Source of the DNA: Bacteroides caecigallinarum
GTDB lineage: Bacteria; Bacteroidota; Bacteroidia; Bacteroidales; Bacteroidaceae
Reading direction: 5' to 3'
DNA length: 64,000 nt
Assembly (NCBI RefSeq): GCF_016901995.1
Contig: NZ_JACJLE010000008.1
Location: 1 to 64,000, forward strand
Notes under the pieces: model-generated
What the model was told of the DNA's origin: nothing
Seen by the model: the letters and a program-made list of their open reading frames with translations, nothing else
Databases searched by the model: none
In this document: piece by piece, positions 1 to 13,285 of the stretch
Layout of the letters: each line of letters opens with the position of its first letter
Position numbering within the stretch: position 1 is the stretch's first letter
Position numbers and translations under genes: made by a program

Positions 1-49
1 AAACAAACTAAATTAATAATTAATTCAACCTCTCATATATTTTGTAAAA

Positions 50-2795
<2,746 letters not shown>

Positions 2796-2825
2796 AAAGC
2801 TGCCCTTCAACATAAAGGACAGCTT
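2796..2825 (-). terminator. Intrinsic terminator after the GH5 gene
   Basis: The arms AAAGCTGCCCTT (2796-2807) and AAGGACAGCTTT (2814-2825) pair with one mismatch around a 6-base loop. Read on the minus strand, the stem is followed by a T-rich tail. It lies 40 bases past the GH5 stop codon and separates GH5 from GH2. Confidence 0.75.
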
Positions 2826-2864
2826 TACACATATAAATCTTGTATTTATTCTAATACCTATTAA

Positions 2865-3821
2865 TTATTTTCTTACCAGTTCATCTCGAACTATATTTCC
2901 CCATTCTTTAATATCTTTATCCTTCCAGTCATAATCTGGAGCTGTGGGATAAAACATAGAACAGGTTTCATCTTTATCTGATACTGACCATGCAGCCCAA
3001 CTGATCTTGTTCTTTTTCATCCACGACTGCCATTTATTCCATTCTACAATATCTATAGGACCATCTCCGCTTGCTTCCATGCCGGCACATTCCGAAACAA
3101 AAATCGGAAGTCCTTTCTTTAAAGCATAATCGGCACGTTCGCGCAGAGAATCACGATGGGTTGCGGCATAAAAGTGCAAAGTGTACATTATATTATCAAC
3201 ATTTTTTATAGGATTATCTGCTGCCAGATGAACATCCTGATCCCAATGTGGAGTACCTACAAGAATTAAAGCCTCCTTATCCACTTCTCTTATAACCTTT
3301 ATGACCTCTTCAGCATATTCTTTCACATCATCCCAAGAGTCTTCTACAGGTTCATTGAATATTTCGTATATTACATTTGGAACTCCTTTATAACGAAGTA
3401 CTATATCATGGAAAAACGATTTTGCCTCATCTGTATGTATTCCATGACTATGCCAGTCTATGATAACATACATATTGTTTTCTATAGCAGCATCGGCAAC
3501 TTCCGTAATACACTTTAAGGCCTTATCATGATTTGAAAGATAAGCTCCTTCAGGCTCTACTCCCATTGCCGCACGAATCAACGTACAATTCCAATCCTTC
3601 TTTAATGTTTTAACTGCAGAAGCATTATAAAAACGTGGCCACCAATTATGCCAGCCAAAACTTACTCCTCTTAACACTACATTCTCGCCACTCTTATTTA
3701 CCAATGAAGTACCTTTTACTATCAGCCGTTCAACGTTCTCACCCGAAATTACAGGAACTACACAGCATAAAGTAAAACAAATAAAAGTAATAATACGTAA
3801 TCTAAAATCTAATCTAATCAT
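2865..3821 (-). CDS. GH5 family endo-glycanase (cellulase/mannanase type), secreted
   Basis: Protein of 318 residues with an N-terminal hydrophobic signal segment (about residues 8-27). It is a single GH5 TIM-barrel domain: the IIDWHSH motif near residue 120, the acid/base Glu in IFNEP (E157) and the nucleophile in FVSEC (E244). The compact size and these motifs resemble the Cel5A-like GH5_2 subfamily, which cleaves internal beta-1,4 bonds, but mannan specificity is equally possible beside an alpha-galactosidase. It starts 33 bases after the GH36 stop codon, so the two are very probably co-transcribed. There is no carbohydrate-binding module. Confidence 0.87.
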   Translation of the reverse strand: MIRLDFRLRIITFICFTLCCVVPVISGENVERLIVKGTSLVNKSGENVVLRGVSFGWHNWWPRFYNASAVKTLKKDWNCTLIRAAMGVEPEGAYLSNHDKALKCITEVADAAIENNMYVIIDWHSHGIHTDEAKSFFHDIVLRYKGVPNVIYEIFNEPVEDSWDDVKEYAEEVIKVIREVDKEALILVGTPHWDQDVHLAADNPIKNVDNIMYTLHFYAATHRDSLRERADYALKKGLPIFVSECAGMEASGDGPIDIVEWNKWQSWMKKNKISWAAWSVSDKDETCSMFYPTAPDYDWKDKDIKEWGNIVRDELVRK

Positions 3822-3854
3822 ATCATTGCCTATATTATAGTCTTTATATAAAAA

Positions 3855-6071
3855 TTATTTCACTTCCTCCAGATAAAGCACTCTACTTGAATAATCATTC
3901 TGCTTATGGTAGTCAACCTTATGATTGTAAGGTATTTCCAGTCCATTAGCCATCAAGTATGCACCACTGAAGACTTTTCCTTCGAATTCCAAAGGGACAT
4001 TATCTATACGATTAAGTTCCATAACCTTGTATTTCTTTTCAGGGTCAAGTCCTGCCATTATGACTCTAGGCAAATGCTGATTTACAAAGTGCTCGGTTTT
4101 CCACCAATAGAACACTGCCTTATCTTTTACGTCACTAATATACATCAACGATGCCACTCCAAGTTTATCATATGGAGATATCAAACGATATATATTACCA
4201 AATTGTACAACAGGGCGTATCTTCTTATAGTCAGCTATTGCCTTACGGCACAAATCCTTTTCTTCGTCAGTCATATTCTTAGGCTGGATTTCCATACCAA
4301 GCCTTCCGCTCATGGCAACATCAATACGATATTTCAACGGAATAGTACGGAATGTCTGATGGTTTGGAGCAGCACTTATATGAGACGCCATAGCAATGGC
4401 TGGGAAAAAATATGATGTTCCCCACTGCATATATACTCTCTGCAAGGCATCAGTATTGTCACTAACCCAAAATTCGTCAAAATAAGGGAGATATCCGTAA
4501 TTGGCACGTCCTCCACCACTTGCACAAGCCTGAATAACCAGATCAGGATATTTTTCTCTTATTCTCTGGCATACTTTCTCAAAACCTTTGTGATACTCTA
4601 TATACATATGACTCTGATTGTCCTTAGTAAGATAATTTGAGCCATGATTCATTATAGCCATATTGGCATCCCATTTTATATAAGCAATCTCAGGATGCTT
4701 TGTCATAAGGTTATCAACGATATCAAACGCAAAGTCCTGTACCTCAGGATTAGCCAGATCAAGCACTACCTGCGTTCCTCCACGTCCCAACACCGGTTCG
4801 CGTTGAGGGGATTTAATAATCCACTCCGGATGTTTTTCATAAAGTTCGCTTGTAGTATTTGCCATTTCAGGTTCTATCCATATACCAAACTTTATACCGT
4901 GCTTCTTTGCATCACGAATCAGCCCATCTATTCCTTCAGGAAGTTTTTTCTCATCCACGACCCAGTCACCTAGTGAGGAAGTGTCATTATTACGAGGATA
5001 CTTGTCACCGAACCATCCATCATCCATTACGAATAGCTCACCTCCCATTGAAGATATATCCTCCATCATCTGATCCATTCCTTTCTGGTTTATATCGAAA
5101 TATACACCTTCCCAACTGTTCAGAAGAATATCACGTTCCTTGTCTCCATGAGCCAGTTTATACATCCTTCCCCATTTATGGAAGTTTCTACTTGCTCCAC
5201 TTAATCCCTCATTACTATATGTAATGGCAAGTGCCGGAGTCTTGAACACTTCTTTCTTATCCAGACTATACGATGAATTCTCTTCGTTTATACCGGCATA
5301 AAACTGATGATAATCACTGTCGTCTGTATCTATTCTCAATTTATAGTTTCCTGTATAACAGAGGGCAGCTCCGATAACTCTTCCTTTGTTTTCCTGCGGC
5401 TTACCGTCAAGAGAAAACATAACCTCTGAATGTGACGTATGAGAATTTCTTACTCCATCCTTATTCTTTATTACTGTCATACCAGGTTCCAACTGTTCCT
5501 GAGCCAGCTGACCTTCATTAGCCCAAGAGCCATAAAGATGGGAAAGCCACACGTTCCCTCTACGTATAGGAAGATATGCTGATGAATACTGAGTAAGCAA
5601 AACAGGTTTCTTTTCCGTATGACTTATTTCGGTCCATGTTTCTATCATATCTACATCTGAATAAGCCTTATAATACACATCAACATAGAATGGATAGACA
5701 TTATCTTTCAACTTTATACTGGTAACAGTTGTCTGTTCATTCTTATATGTATCCACATCCACAACACTCATCTGTGTTGACATATTTCCATCGGCATGCT
5801 TGACTGACAACGCTACTTCTCCCGGACAGTTCATACCATATACAGGATATGCATTATGATTGCAGTTACCAGCCTGTTCTATGTTCTCAAAATCCGTTTC
5901 ACTCAGTTTATTTCCGTAATAAAGATATTTCAATTCTCCACCCTTTTGTGCTTTCAACACTAAAGATGTATTAGGAGTAGAAATACAAATGTTTTGTGCA
6001 AATAACGCATTTGTTACAAATATGGAGGCACCTGCCAAAAGAAAAAATTGTTTCATATTAATGTTTTTCAT
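3855..6071 (-). CDS. GH36 alpha-galactosidase, secreted
   Basis: Protein of 738 residues with a signal peptide ending near ALFAQ (residue 26). The layout is that of GH36: an N-terminal beta-supersandwich, a central barrel and a C-terminal beta domain. The nucleophile lies in YIKWDANM (D468) and the acid/base in VSDNTDAL (D538); the GIWIEPEM and ACASGGGR motifs are also present. The enzyme removes alpha-1,6-galactose, for example from galactomannan or raffinose-type sugars. The first of two nearby methionines is used here; the second, at MKQFF, would also leave a full signal peptide. It is the first gene of the GH36-GH5 operon and is divergent from an AraC regulator 159 bases away, which probably controls it. 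Confidence 0.92.
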   Translation of the reverse strand: MKNINMKQFFLLAGASIFVTNALFAQNICISTPNTSLVLKAQKGGELKYLYYGNKLSETDFENIEQAGNCNHNAYPVYGMNCPGEVALSVKHADGNMSTQMSVVDVDTYKNEQTTVTSIKLKDNVYPFYVDVYYKAYSDVDMIETWTEISHTEKKPVLLTQYSSAYLPIRRGNVWLSHLYGSWANEGQLAQEQLEPGMTVIKNKDGVRNSHTSHSEVMFSLDGKPQENKGRVIGAALCYTGNYKLRIDTDDSDYHQFYAGINEENSSYSLDKKEVFKTPALAITYSNEGLSGASRNFHKWGRMYKLAHGDKERDILLNSWEGVYFDINQKGMDQMMEDISSMGGELFVMDDGWFGDKYPRNNDTSSLGDWVVDEKKLPEGIDGLIRDAKKHGIKFGIWIEPEMANTTSELYEKHPEWIIKSPQREPVLGRGGTQVVLDLANPEVQDFAFDIVDNLMTKHPEIAYIKWDANMAIMNHGSNYLTKDNQSHMYIEYHKGFEKVCQRIREKYPDLVIQACASGGGRANYGYLPYFDEFWVSDNTDALQRVYMQWGTSYFFPAIAMASHISAAPNHQTFRTIPLKYRIDVAMSGRLGMEIQPKNMTDEEKDLCRKAIADYKKIRPVVQFGNIYRLISPYDKLGVASLMYISDVKDKAVFYWWKTEHFVNQHLPRVIMAGLDPEKKYKVMELNRIDNVPLEFEGKVFSGAYLMANGLEIPYNHKVDYHKQNDYSSRVLYLEEVK

Positions 6072-6104
6072 CGTTTTTTAGTAACAAAATTATTTTATTT
6101 ACTG

Positions 6105-6112
6105 CAAAAATA
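6105..6112 (-). promoter_or_regulatory. Possible -7 element for the GH36-GH5 operon
   Basis: CAAAAATA, read on the minus strand as TATTTTTG, matches the Bacteroidetes TAnnTTTG -7 box and would give a leader of about 25 bases. A second match, CAAAATTA at 6085-6092, would leave almost no leader. No clear -33 TTTG was found for either. Confidence 0.4.
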
Positions 6113-6176
6113 AACTTTACTTTTTATTTTATATAATACTGTTTTATCATATTTTGATAGAAAATTCATTTCAACT

Positions 6177-6206
6177 TTTGTGATTATATATTATTACGTA
6201 TATTTG
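6177..6206 (+). promoter_or_regulatory. Promoter of the AraC regulator gene
   Basis: TTTG at 6177-6180, an 18-base spacer and TATATTTG at 6199-6206 match the Bacteroidetes -33/-7 consensus, about 25 bases before the ATG at 6231. Confidence 0.65.
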
Positions 6207-6230
6207 TATGGACTGAAAAAATAAAATATT

Positions 6231-7121
6231 ATGGAGAAGCCAAATAAGGAGAATTTTATACGTGAAATAACCCCACTATCCGATAAAGACTGTTTCTATA
6301 TAGCAGACCGACATAAGGAAGGGTTCACATATCCGATGCATTCACATAATGAATTCGAACTGAACTTTGTAGAGCATGCACCGGGAGTACGTCGTATTGT
6401 AGGAGATTCATCCGAAGAGATTGGAGATTATGATTTGGTGCTGATAACAAATCCCGATCTGGAGCACGTGTGGGAACAGGGTAAATGCACATCCAAGAAT
6501 ATCAGAGAAATAACAATCCAGTTTGTACCTACTTTTATCAACGGCCTTATAGACAAAAACCAGTTTGATTCCATTCATAAAATGTTGGAGAAAGCCAAGA
6601 ACGGAATAAGCTTTCCTATTGATGCCATAATGAAAACTTACTCATTAATAGACAAGCTTCCAGAAATGAAAGGATTTTATGCAGTTATTAACTTTCTGAC
6701 CCTGCTATACGAGTTGTCTCAATTTACGGAACAGGCCCGCACACTGTCCAGTTCTTCGTTCGCAAGAATAGAGGTACATTCGGACAGCAGAAGAGTACAG
6801 AAAGTCCAGAGTTACATAAACAAACATTATCGTGAAGAAATCAGGCTAGAACAACTGGCAGATATGGTAGGAATGACAGAAGTTTCTTTCAGCCGCTTTT
6901 TCAAACTTCGTACTGGCAAAAACCTGTCTGACTATATAATAGATTTACGTTTGGGACATGCCACACGTCTTTTGGTGGATTCAACCATGAATATAGCTGA
7001 GATTTGCTATGAATGCGGCTTCAATAATTTATCAAACTTCAACCGTATATTCAAGAAGAAAAAGAATTGCTCTCCTAAAGAATTCAGAGACAATTATCGC
7101 AAAAAACGTACTGTAATCTAA
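6231..7121 (+). CDS. AraC family transcriptional regulator of the adjacent CAZyme genes
   Basis: Protein of 296 residues. The N-terminal part (about 20-160) reads as a cupin-type ligand-binding domain (YPMHSHNEFELNFVEH). The C-terminal part (about 190-290) holds two helix-turn-helix motifs of the AraC/XylS family (LEQLADMVGMTEVSFSRFFK and NIAEICYECGFNNLSNFNRI). Such proteins are usually sugar-responsive activators. It is divergent from the GH36-GH5 operon, which makes that operon its most likely target; the inducer is not evident. The coding region runs directly into a four-copy GTGCGCAC repeat array. Confidence 0.88.
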   Translation: MEKPNKENFIREITPLSDKDCFYIADRHKEGFTYPMHSHNEFELNFVEHAPGVRRIVGDSSEEIGDYDLVLITNPDLEHVWEQGKCTSKNIREITIQFVPTFINGLIDKNQFDSIHKMLEKAKNGISFPIDAIMKTYSLIDKLPEMKGFYAVINFLTLLYELSQFTEQARTLSSSSFARIEVHSDSRRVQKVQSYINKHYREEIRLEQLADMVGMTEVSFSRFFKLRTGKNLSDYIIDLRLGHATRLLVDSTMNIAEICYECGFNNLSNFNRIFKKKKNCSPKEFRDNYRKKRTVI

Positions 7122-7205
7122 GCGTGCGCACATTCAGTCTAAAGCGTGCGCACATTCGATTCAAAACGTGCGCACGTTTCAAGTAAAATGTGCGCACATT
7201 TTTTT
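7121..7205. repeat. Four-copy GTGCGCAC palindrome array, period 22 bases
   Basis: The perfect palindrome GTGCGCAC occurs at 7124-7131, 7146-7153, 7168-7175 and 7190-7197, exactly 22 bases apart, beginning at the last base of the AraC stop codon. The arms extend the symmetry; copy 3 reads AAACGTGCGCACGTTT. The last copy is followed by a run of seven T, so it could also terminate transcription. The 22-base spacing puts all copies on about the same face of the helix, which fits repeated binding of one protein. Confidence 0.85.
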
Positions 7206-7278
7206 CGGACAATAAAAATGCTCAAATACTGACATAACCGGCAACTTGAAGTCGTTTCTGACTATAGATTTATTGACT

Positions 7279-7431
7279 TTATTCAAGTTTAATGGACTGA
7301 GGACGATTCCAATTGGTGCTTTTTTTCTCAAATGCTACTTCCATATTATTGTCTTCGGTCATCCACATAAAAGTATGCACTCCCTCATACCATTCTGATT
7401 CCAACCTATCAATTTGAGGGCAGTCATTAGC
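7279..7431 (-). pseudogene. Decayed C-terminal fragment of an unidentified protein
   Basis: On the minus strand a stretch of 50 codons between two stops reads like real protein, with segments EWYEGVHTFMWMTEDNN and STNWNRPQSIKLE before the stop at 7279-7281. It has no start codon, and its upstream side is closed by an in-frame stop at 7432-7434. I do not recognise the family. It sits beside IS-like remnants, so it is probably the leftover of a disrupted gene. Confidence 0.4.
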
Positions 7432-7654
7432 TTAAGCTGATGATTTCTGCATTCTATCTTTCATAAAGTAATTTTCAATTACTATCTTTTAATTATTAGG
7501 CTAAGCCTTTCATAGAACATATTTACTCCACTACTACGACCTCTACCGACTTCTCACGGAAAACATTACTCTATACATTTCGTATAAAACTATTATTATT
7601 CCCGCTATAAGGAGCTATTGGAAACTTAAACACAAATAACTATGCCATCTTATT
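7432..7654. other. Non-coding stretch, probably decayed mobile DNA
   Basis: No open frame, RNA gene or promoter is supported here. The text between about 7525 and 7640 has an irregular, remnant-like look next to an IS-type inverted repeat, but nothing can be assigned. Confidence 0.3.
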
Positions 7655-7825
7655 GAGAGTGTCAAAACTCATTTTTTGAAAATATGAACTTATAATTTGA
7701 AATTTGAGTATCCTAAAAGACTAAAGAAAGGGCCGTATCATTACTCAATACAGAGTTTGATACGACCCTTATAAATATTATAGTTAAATTTTGAGGAGTA
7801 GTCATTTTAGTTTTGACCCACCCTC
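7655..7825. mobile_element. IS- or MITE-like remnant with imperfect terminal inverted repeats
   Basis: The left end GAGAGTGTCAAAACT (7655-7669) matches the reverse complement of the right end AGTTTTGACCCACCCTC (7809-7825), apart from a 2-base gap and one mismatch. Inside, AAGGGCCGTATCA (7728-7740) and TGATACGACCCTT (7758-7770) form a hairpin with one mismatch, like the terminator often found beside an IS end. There is no transposase frame in the 171 bases. It ends 12 bases from the GH43 stop codon. I read it as a deletion derivative of an insertion sequence; the family is not certain. Confidence 0.5.
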
Positions 7826-7837
7826 TAATACACTAGT

Positions 7838-9424
<1,587 letters not shown>

Positions 9425-9549
9425 TTATAAATATAACTCCTATATATTCTGAAACAGATAAAAGAGTTCCTAATTAGACACACGAATTTATCACTTTAGA
9501 ATAGTAAAAATAAAAACATGCCGTAATGCGATATACAACCTTTAGCCCA

Positions 9550-10656
9550 TTACCAGTTCATAAGTTTTCTCAAATATTCCGTCAATTCTGAAGCCATTTT
9601 CTGATGTTGCCTCATCGACGGATGATAGTCGGCACCCATGCCTAAGGAACCTGTCTGTGGGGACATATCAAATCTGTAAACTTCTTTGTCGCCATCACCG
9701 TTCATCTCTACTACGACTTTGTCCATTGCATTTCTTACATCCTGAAGGGATTTTCCTGTCAACATAGAGCCACTAAGAAGAACCAATTTTGCATCAGGAT
9801 AGACATTACGTAACTTTTTAATGAATTTCCTATAGGCATCAGTCAATAATTCTTTGTCATAATTATCCAGACTCGTATCATTAGTACCCAAATTTACACA
9901 GACCACATCGGGAGTATAATTGGAGAAATCCCACAGTTCGGTAGAATCTGAAAACAAGACCTGATTATACATATTCGGCATACAATCACTGCTTCCTGTT
10001 CGTGGGGCACCAAAATTTCGATATACTCCTATACCGGAGCGTGCTACAACCAGATGCTGCGCCTGCAAAGCTCTTGCCGTACGGGCTGCATAGGTATAAT
10101 AATGGTTTTCTGTTTCATATGAGAATGGCTCTAAAGGATTATCAGACTCTACTCCATAGCCACACGTCATTGAATTGCCCACAAATTCTATTCGGCGTGT
10201 AGGTAAAACCGGAGCATCAGCCAGGGAACATCCATTGTCCAAATAGAAACCTTTAAATTCAGGCTTCATCTCATACCCTTCCACTACATACATAATACGT
10301 GCACTATGAGTACCTTCAGGAAGTCCTTCCGCTAAAGTATGGATAGAATCTTTTTCAGAGAAATTGATTCTGTATGGTAAATTATCATCAATCTCTACCA
10401 TGAAAGATCCGCTTCCCGGCTTTGCTTTCATCTGCAAGGAAGTTCCTTCGAAATTTGCGTAAATGCTAACCCCAGGATAAGTAAAACGTATGGTTTCGGG
10501 AACGCTTCGGCTTATTCTTCCCATATAAACGATATTGGGATTATCCGATGATACAAAAACTTTATTATCTGACATATCATCAGCAAACACTGAAGAGGAA
10601 AACACTGACAATAATCCTCCTAGCAATAAATTGAATATATTCTGTCTGTTTTTCAT
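9550..10656 (-). CDS. CE2-type SGNH/GDSL acetyl esterase, secreted
   Basis: Protein of 368 residues with a signal peptide (about residues 1-25). The N-terminal beta-sandwich (about 30-145) and the following SGNH hydrolase domain (about 150-368) are the two-domain layout of carbohydrate esterase family 2. The nucleophile is S162 in VGNSMTCGYG, the GTND block is at 257-260, and D343/H345 in DYHPS complete the active site. CE2 enzymes remove O-acetyl groups from hemicelluloses such as acetylxylan or acetylmannan, which would open the chain to the GH43, GH5 and GH36 products of this cluster. Confidence 0.87.
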   Translation of the reverse strand: MKNRQNIFNLLLGGLLSVFSSSVFADDMSDNKVFVSSDNPNIVYMGRISRSVPETIRFTYPGVSIYANFEGTSLQMKAKPGSGSFMVEIDDNLPYRINFSEKDSIHTLAEGLPEGTHSARIMYVVEGYEMKPEFKGFYLDNGCSLADAPVLPTRRIEFVGNSMTCGYGVESDNPLEPFSYETENHYYTYAARTARALQAQHLVVARSGIGVYRNFGAPRTGSSDCMPNMYNQVLFSDSTELWDFSNYTPDVVCVNLGTNDTSLDNYDKELLTDAYRKFIKKLRNVYPDAKLVLLSGSMLTGKSLQDVRNAMDKVVVEMNGDGDKEVYRFDMSPQTGSLGMGADYHPSMRQHQKMASELTEYLRKLMNW

Positions 10657-10675
10657 ATATTATTGAATTTCTATG

Positions 10676-10683
10676 CAAATGTA
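10676..10683 (-). promoter_or_regulatory. Probable -7 element of the CE2 esterase gene
   Basis: CAAATGTA on the plus strand reads TACATTTG on the minus strand, a match to TAnnTTTG, 20 bases before the start codon. The -33 box is weak (TTGG on the minus strand, opposite CCAA near 10704-10707). Confidence 0.5.
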
Positions 10684-10762
10684 AACGATATAATATTTTT
10701 ATACCAATATTATATTATCAGAATTTTATCATACCTGACAAAAGATAAAATTGGAAACATAA

Positions 10763-10802
10763 AAAATGGCTTGTCATTCCATTTAGAATAGCAAGCCATT
10801 TT
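10763..10802 (-). terminator. Intrinsic terminator after the TonB-dependent receptor gene
   Basis: AAAATGGCTTG (10763-10773) pairs perfectly with CAAGCCATTTT (10792-10802). It lies 23 bases past the receptor stop codon, and on the minus strand it is followed by TTTT. Confidence 0.8.
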
Positions 10803-10825
10803 AATTTATTTTTTTAACGGATAAA

Positions 10826-13186
10826 TCAATATTCAAACGTAATACCAATGGTAGGAAGCAGAGTTCCACTTTCCATCTTGATATTTTTCATTATATAGTG
10901 TCCTGGACGCTCCGGATCTTCTACTCCCGTACTCATAAGAGCATCAGGCTGACGTAATTTGCTTGCAGTGATGTTCTGTATGTCGAGATAAAAGCCTAGC
11001 ATACATTTCTTCAGATAGAATGTCTTGTCAACTCTGACATCAAGCTGGCCGAAAGCCGGAAGACGCTCCATGTTATAACGGCTGTAGTCATAGTAAGCAC
11101 GTCCCTGCACATTCCATGCTTCTATAAGAGAAGATTTTTCCTCATCGTATGGAGTGAACGGAGAACCGCCTATGGCACATACACGCATACCTACACTCCA
11201 GTTCTTAGGCAAATTGTATGTACCGCTCATATTGAAGATAAACCTGTTGTCCCATGCCGACGCTACATATTTATCATCTGCACCCGATTTGAACTCACTT
11301 CTGAAAAGTGTCAATGATGAAGAAAGATTAAGTTTCTTTGCCAACAGCCATTTGAACATTATTTCGACACCATATGAACGCCCTTCCGCATCAGACACAA
11401 GTGGTTCATTACCGATAACGCTGTAATCGTTTCCCTTGCACGACAAAGGTATATTGTCGGAAACAGAAAGAGGCATGTTGTTATATTTTTTGTAGAAACC
11501 TTCTGCCGAGACTTCCATTGTTTCAGTAGGATTCCATGTCAGTCCCAAACTTTCCTGAGTGACAGATGTATAGTCCAGGTCCTTATTCACATATACGTCT
11601 TCATTATTCTTATATCCCAAGGCTGTATATGCAGGCAGCTGATAATAGAGTCCCATGTGACCGCTCAGGTAAAGACCGTCTATAAGACGATAAGATACTG
11701 AAAGACGTGGCGACAGCTGTCTCCAGAGCTCCTTCATCTTATCGCTATAGTTATTTCCGTCGGTACGTACTCCTAAAGAAGCTGTAAACCTGTCGTCGAA
11801 TGAGGAATAATCGGCTGATGCATATATTCCCCATCGCAACATATTGAGACGGGTATCGTAATTGAACTCACGCAGTACATCGGTAAAGATCTTCTGATAT
11901 GTATCATTAGTATAATGTGTATAATTCAGTTCGAAACCTGCATTCATTTTCCATGAATCCCATTCGGATGTATTCTCCACTCTAAGTTTTGTTTCCTGCT
12001 CCACCGAGCCCAGATCCAGATTCAGATTATCGGGATTGCTGTCATCATTGTCCTGATACTTGTAATTACGGTTATGCAGATAGCTGTGACTCAAAGTCAA
12101 TGACTGTACATGATTTCCCGCATAATGACGGTAAACACCTCCAAGAGTGAATGTCTCCTGCTCTATGGTAGGAAGATAGCTCAACAGATATTCAGCATAG
12201 TCGCCGTCAATATCCATATTAAGCTTCATGCGGTCAAGACCTCCAAGTCCAAGAACGGTAAGCTCGTTCTTATCATCAAATCTTGTCTTTATCTTGAACG
12301 AAGCATCTGTATATGCCGGAAGAAAAGGAAGGCCCAAAACCTTGAACAACATCTGAAGATATGACTGGCGCACGGATACAAGATAAGAAGTCTTATCGCC
12401 TATGTGGCCGTTCGAACTGAGAGAAACTTCGGAAGCTCCCAAAGTGGCTTTCAATGAATTGCGCTCCATGCTTCCATCACGAAGACTGAAGTCGAGCACA
12501 GAACTAAGTGCGTTCCCTCTGTGTGCAGGGAAAGCGCCGCTATAAAATTTCACATTACGTATCAGGTCGGCATCAATCAGTCCTACAGGACCGCCGGATG
12601 CGCCCTGAGTACTAAAATGGTTTATGTTAGGTATTTCCACCCCATCCAGATAAAACCTATTTTCAGAAGGGCCTCCACCACGCACTATGAGGTCATTTCT
12701 ATATCCTATAGGCGAGAACGCTACTCCCGGATAGTTCTGAACCACGCGCGATATATCACGGTTTGCTCCAGGAGCCTTTTCTATCTCCTGAAGACCTATA
12801 ACTCTAAGGCTGACAGGACTTTCTGCCACTCTTCTGAAAGGTGAGGCTGTAACAGTCACTTCCGATATGGAAGTACTTTCCTCCTCCATCTCTATATTTA
12901 TGTGCGGTGTAATATGATTGACTCTGTATTCTTCGGTAAATACAGTTTTATAACCGATGGTGGAAGCTCTGAGCTGATATATTCCAGGAGGAACTGAATT
13001 AATGGTAAAATTTCCGTTGACATCTGTCGATGCACCTATATTAAGACCTACTACAAGTACATTTACAAATTCCAATGGTTCGTGAGTGGTCTTGCTGATT
13101 ACCGTTCCTTTTATCTGATAGTTCTGGGCCATGACAGCCACTGCAATAAACAGCAATAATATTCCACTGAAGATTCTTTTATTCAT
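10826..13186 (-). CDS. TonB-dependent outer-membrane receptor with N-terminal carboxypeptidase-regulatory-like domain
   Basis: Protein of 786 residues with a signal peptide (about 1-20). A CarboxypepD_reg-like beta-sandwich (about 22-110, KGTVISKTTHEPLEFVNVLV) is followed by a plug domain (about 115-235, including DLIVRGGGPSENRFYLDGVE) and a 22-stranded barrel ending in an aromatic residue (TIGITFEY). It imports a bulky substrate through the outer membrane using TonB energy. It is shorter than typical SusC proteins (about 1000 residues), and no SusD gene follows, so it belongs to the stand-alone receptors for siderophore, cobalamin, metal or peptide. The substrate is unknown, and a link to the neighbouring CAZymes is not shown. 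Confidence 0.85.
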   Translation of the reverse strand: MNKRIFSGILLLFIAVAVMAQNYQIKGTVISKTTHEPLEFVNVLVVGLNIGASTDVNGNFTINSVPPGIYQLRASTIGYKTVFTEEYRVNHITPHINIEMEEESTSISEVTVTASPFRRVAESPVSLRVIGLQEIEKAPGANRDISRVVQNYPGVAFSPIGYRNDLIVRGGGPSENRFYLDGVEIPNINHFSTQGASGGPVGLIDADLIRNVKFYSGAFPAHRGNALSSVLDFSLRDGSMERNSLKATLGASEVSLSSNGHIGDKTSYLVSVRQSYLQMLFKVLGLPFLPAYTDASFKIKTRFDDKNELTVLGLGGLDRMKLNMDIDGDYAEYLLSYLPTIEQETFTLGGVYRHYAGNHVQSLTLSHSYLHNRNYKYQDNDDSNPDNLNLDLGSVEQETKLRVENTSEWDSWKMNAGFELNYTHYTNDTYQKIFTDVLREFNYDTRLNMLRWGIYASADYSSFDDRFTASLGVRTDGNNYSDKMKELWRQLSPRLSVSYRLIDGLYLSGHMGLYYQLPAYTALGYKNNEDVYVNKDLDYTSVTQESLGLTWNPTETMEVSAEGFYKKYNNMPLSVSDNIPLSCKGNDYSVIGNEPLVSDAEGRSYGVEIMFKWLLAKKLNLSSSLTLFRSEFKSGADDKYVASAWDNRFIFNMSGTYNLPKNWSVGMRVCAIGGSPFTPYDEEKSSLIEAWNVQGRAYYDYSRYNMERLPAFGQLDVRVDKTFYLKKCMLGFYLDIQNITASKLRQPDALMSTGVEDPERPGHYIMKNIKMESGTLLPTIGITFEY

Positions 13187-13215
13187 AAAAACAGGTTTTT
13201 CACATTAACAGATTG

Positions 13216-13223
13216 CAAATCTA
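13216..13223 (-). promoter_or_regulatory. Possible -7 element of the TonB-dependent receptor gene
   Basis: CAAATCTA reads TAGATTTG on the minus strand, matching TAnnTTTG, 30 bases before the start codon. The -33 position falls in the stem of the HIT terminator and is not clear. Confidence 0.45.
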
Positions 13224-13238
13224 ATGATAACAAACAAA

Positions 13239-13264
13239 AAAAGCCATCTATTCGGATGGCTTTT
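13239..13264 (-). terminator. Intrinsic terminator after the HIT gene
   Basis: AAAAGCCATC (13239-13248) pairs with GATGGCTTTT (13255-13264). On the minus strand it is followed by a T-run, 22 bases past the HIT stop codon. Confidence 0.8.
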
Positions 13265-13285
13265 AATACTTATATATTAGGAAAA

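Noticed and set aside
7124-7197. CRISPR array or invertible promoter ends
   Set aside because: The copies are 8-base palindromes with 14-base gaps, and no recombinase gene is adjacent; the spacing is far too short for CRISPR.
10826-13186. SusC-type starch-utilisation receptor
   Set aside because: The protein is about 200 residues too short for SusC and no SusD gene is next to it.
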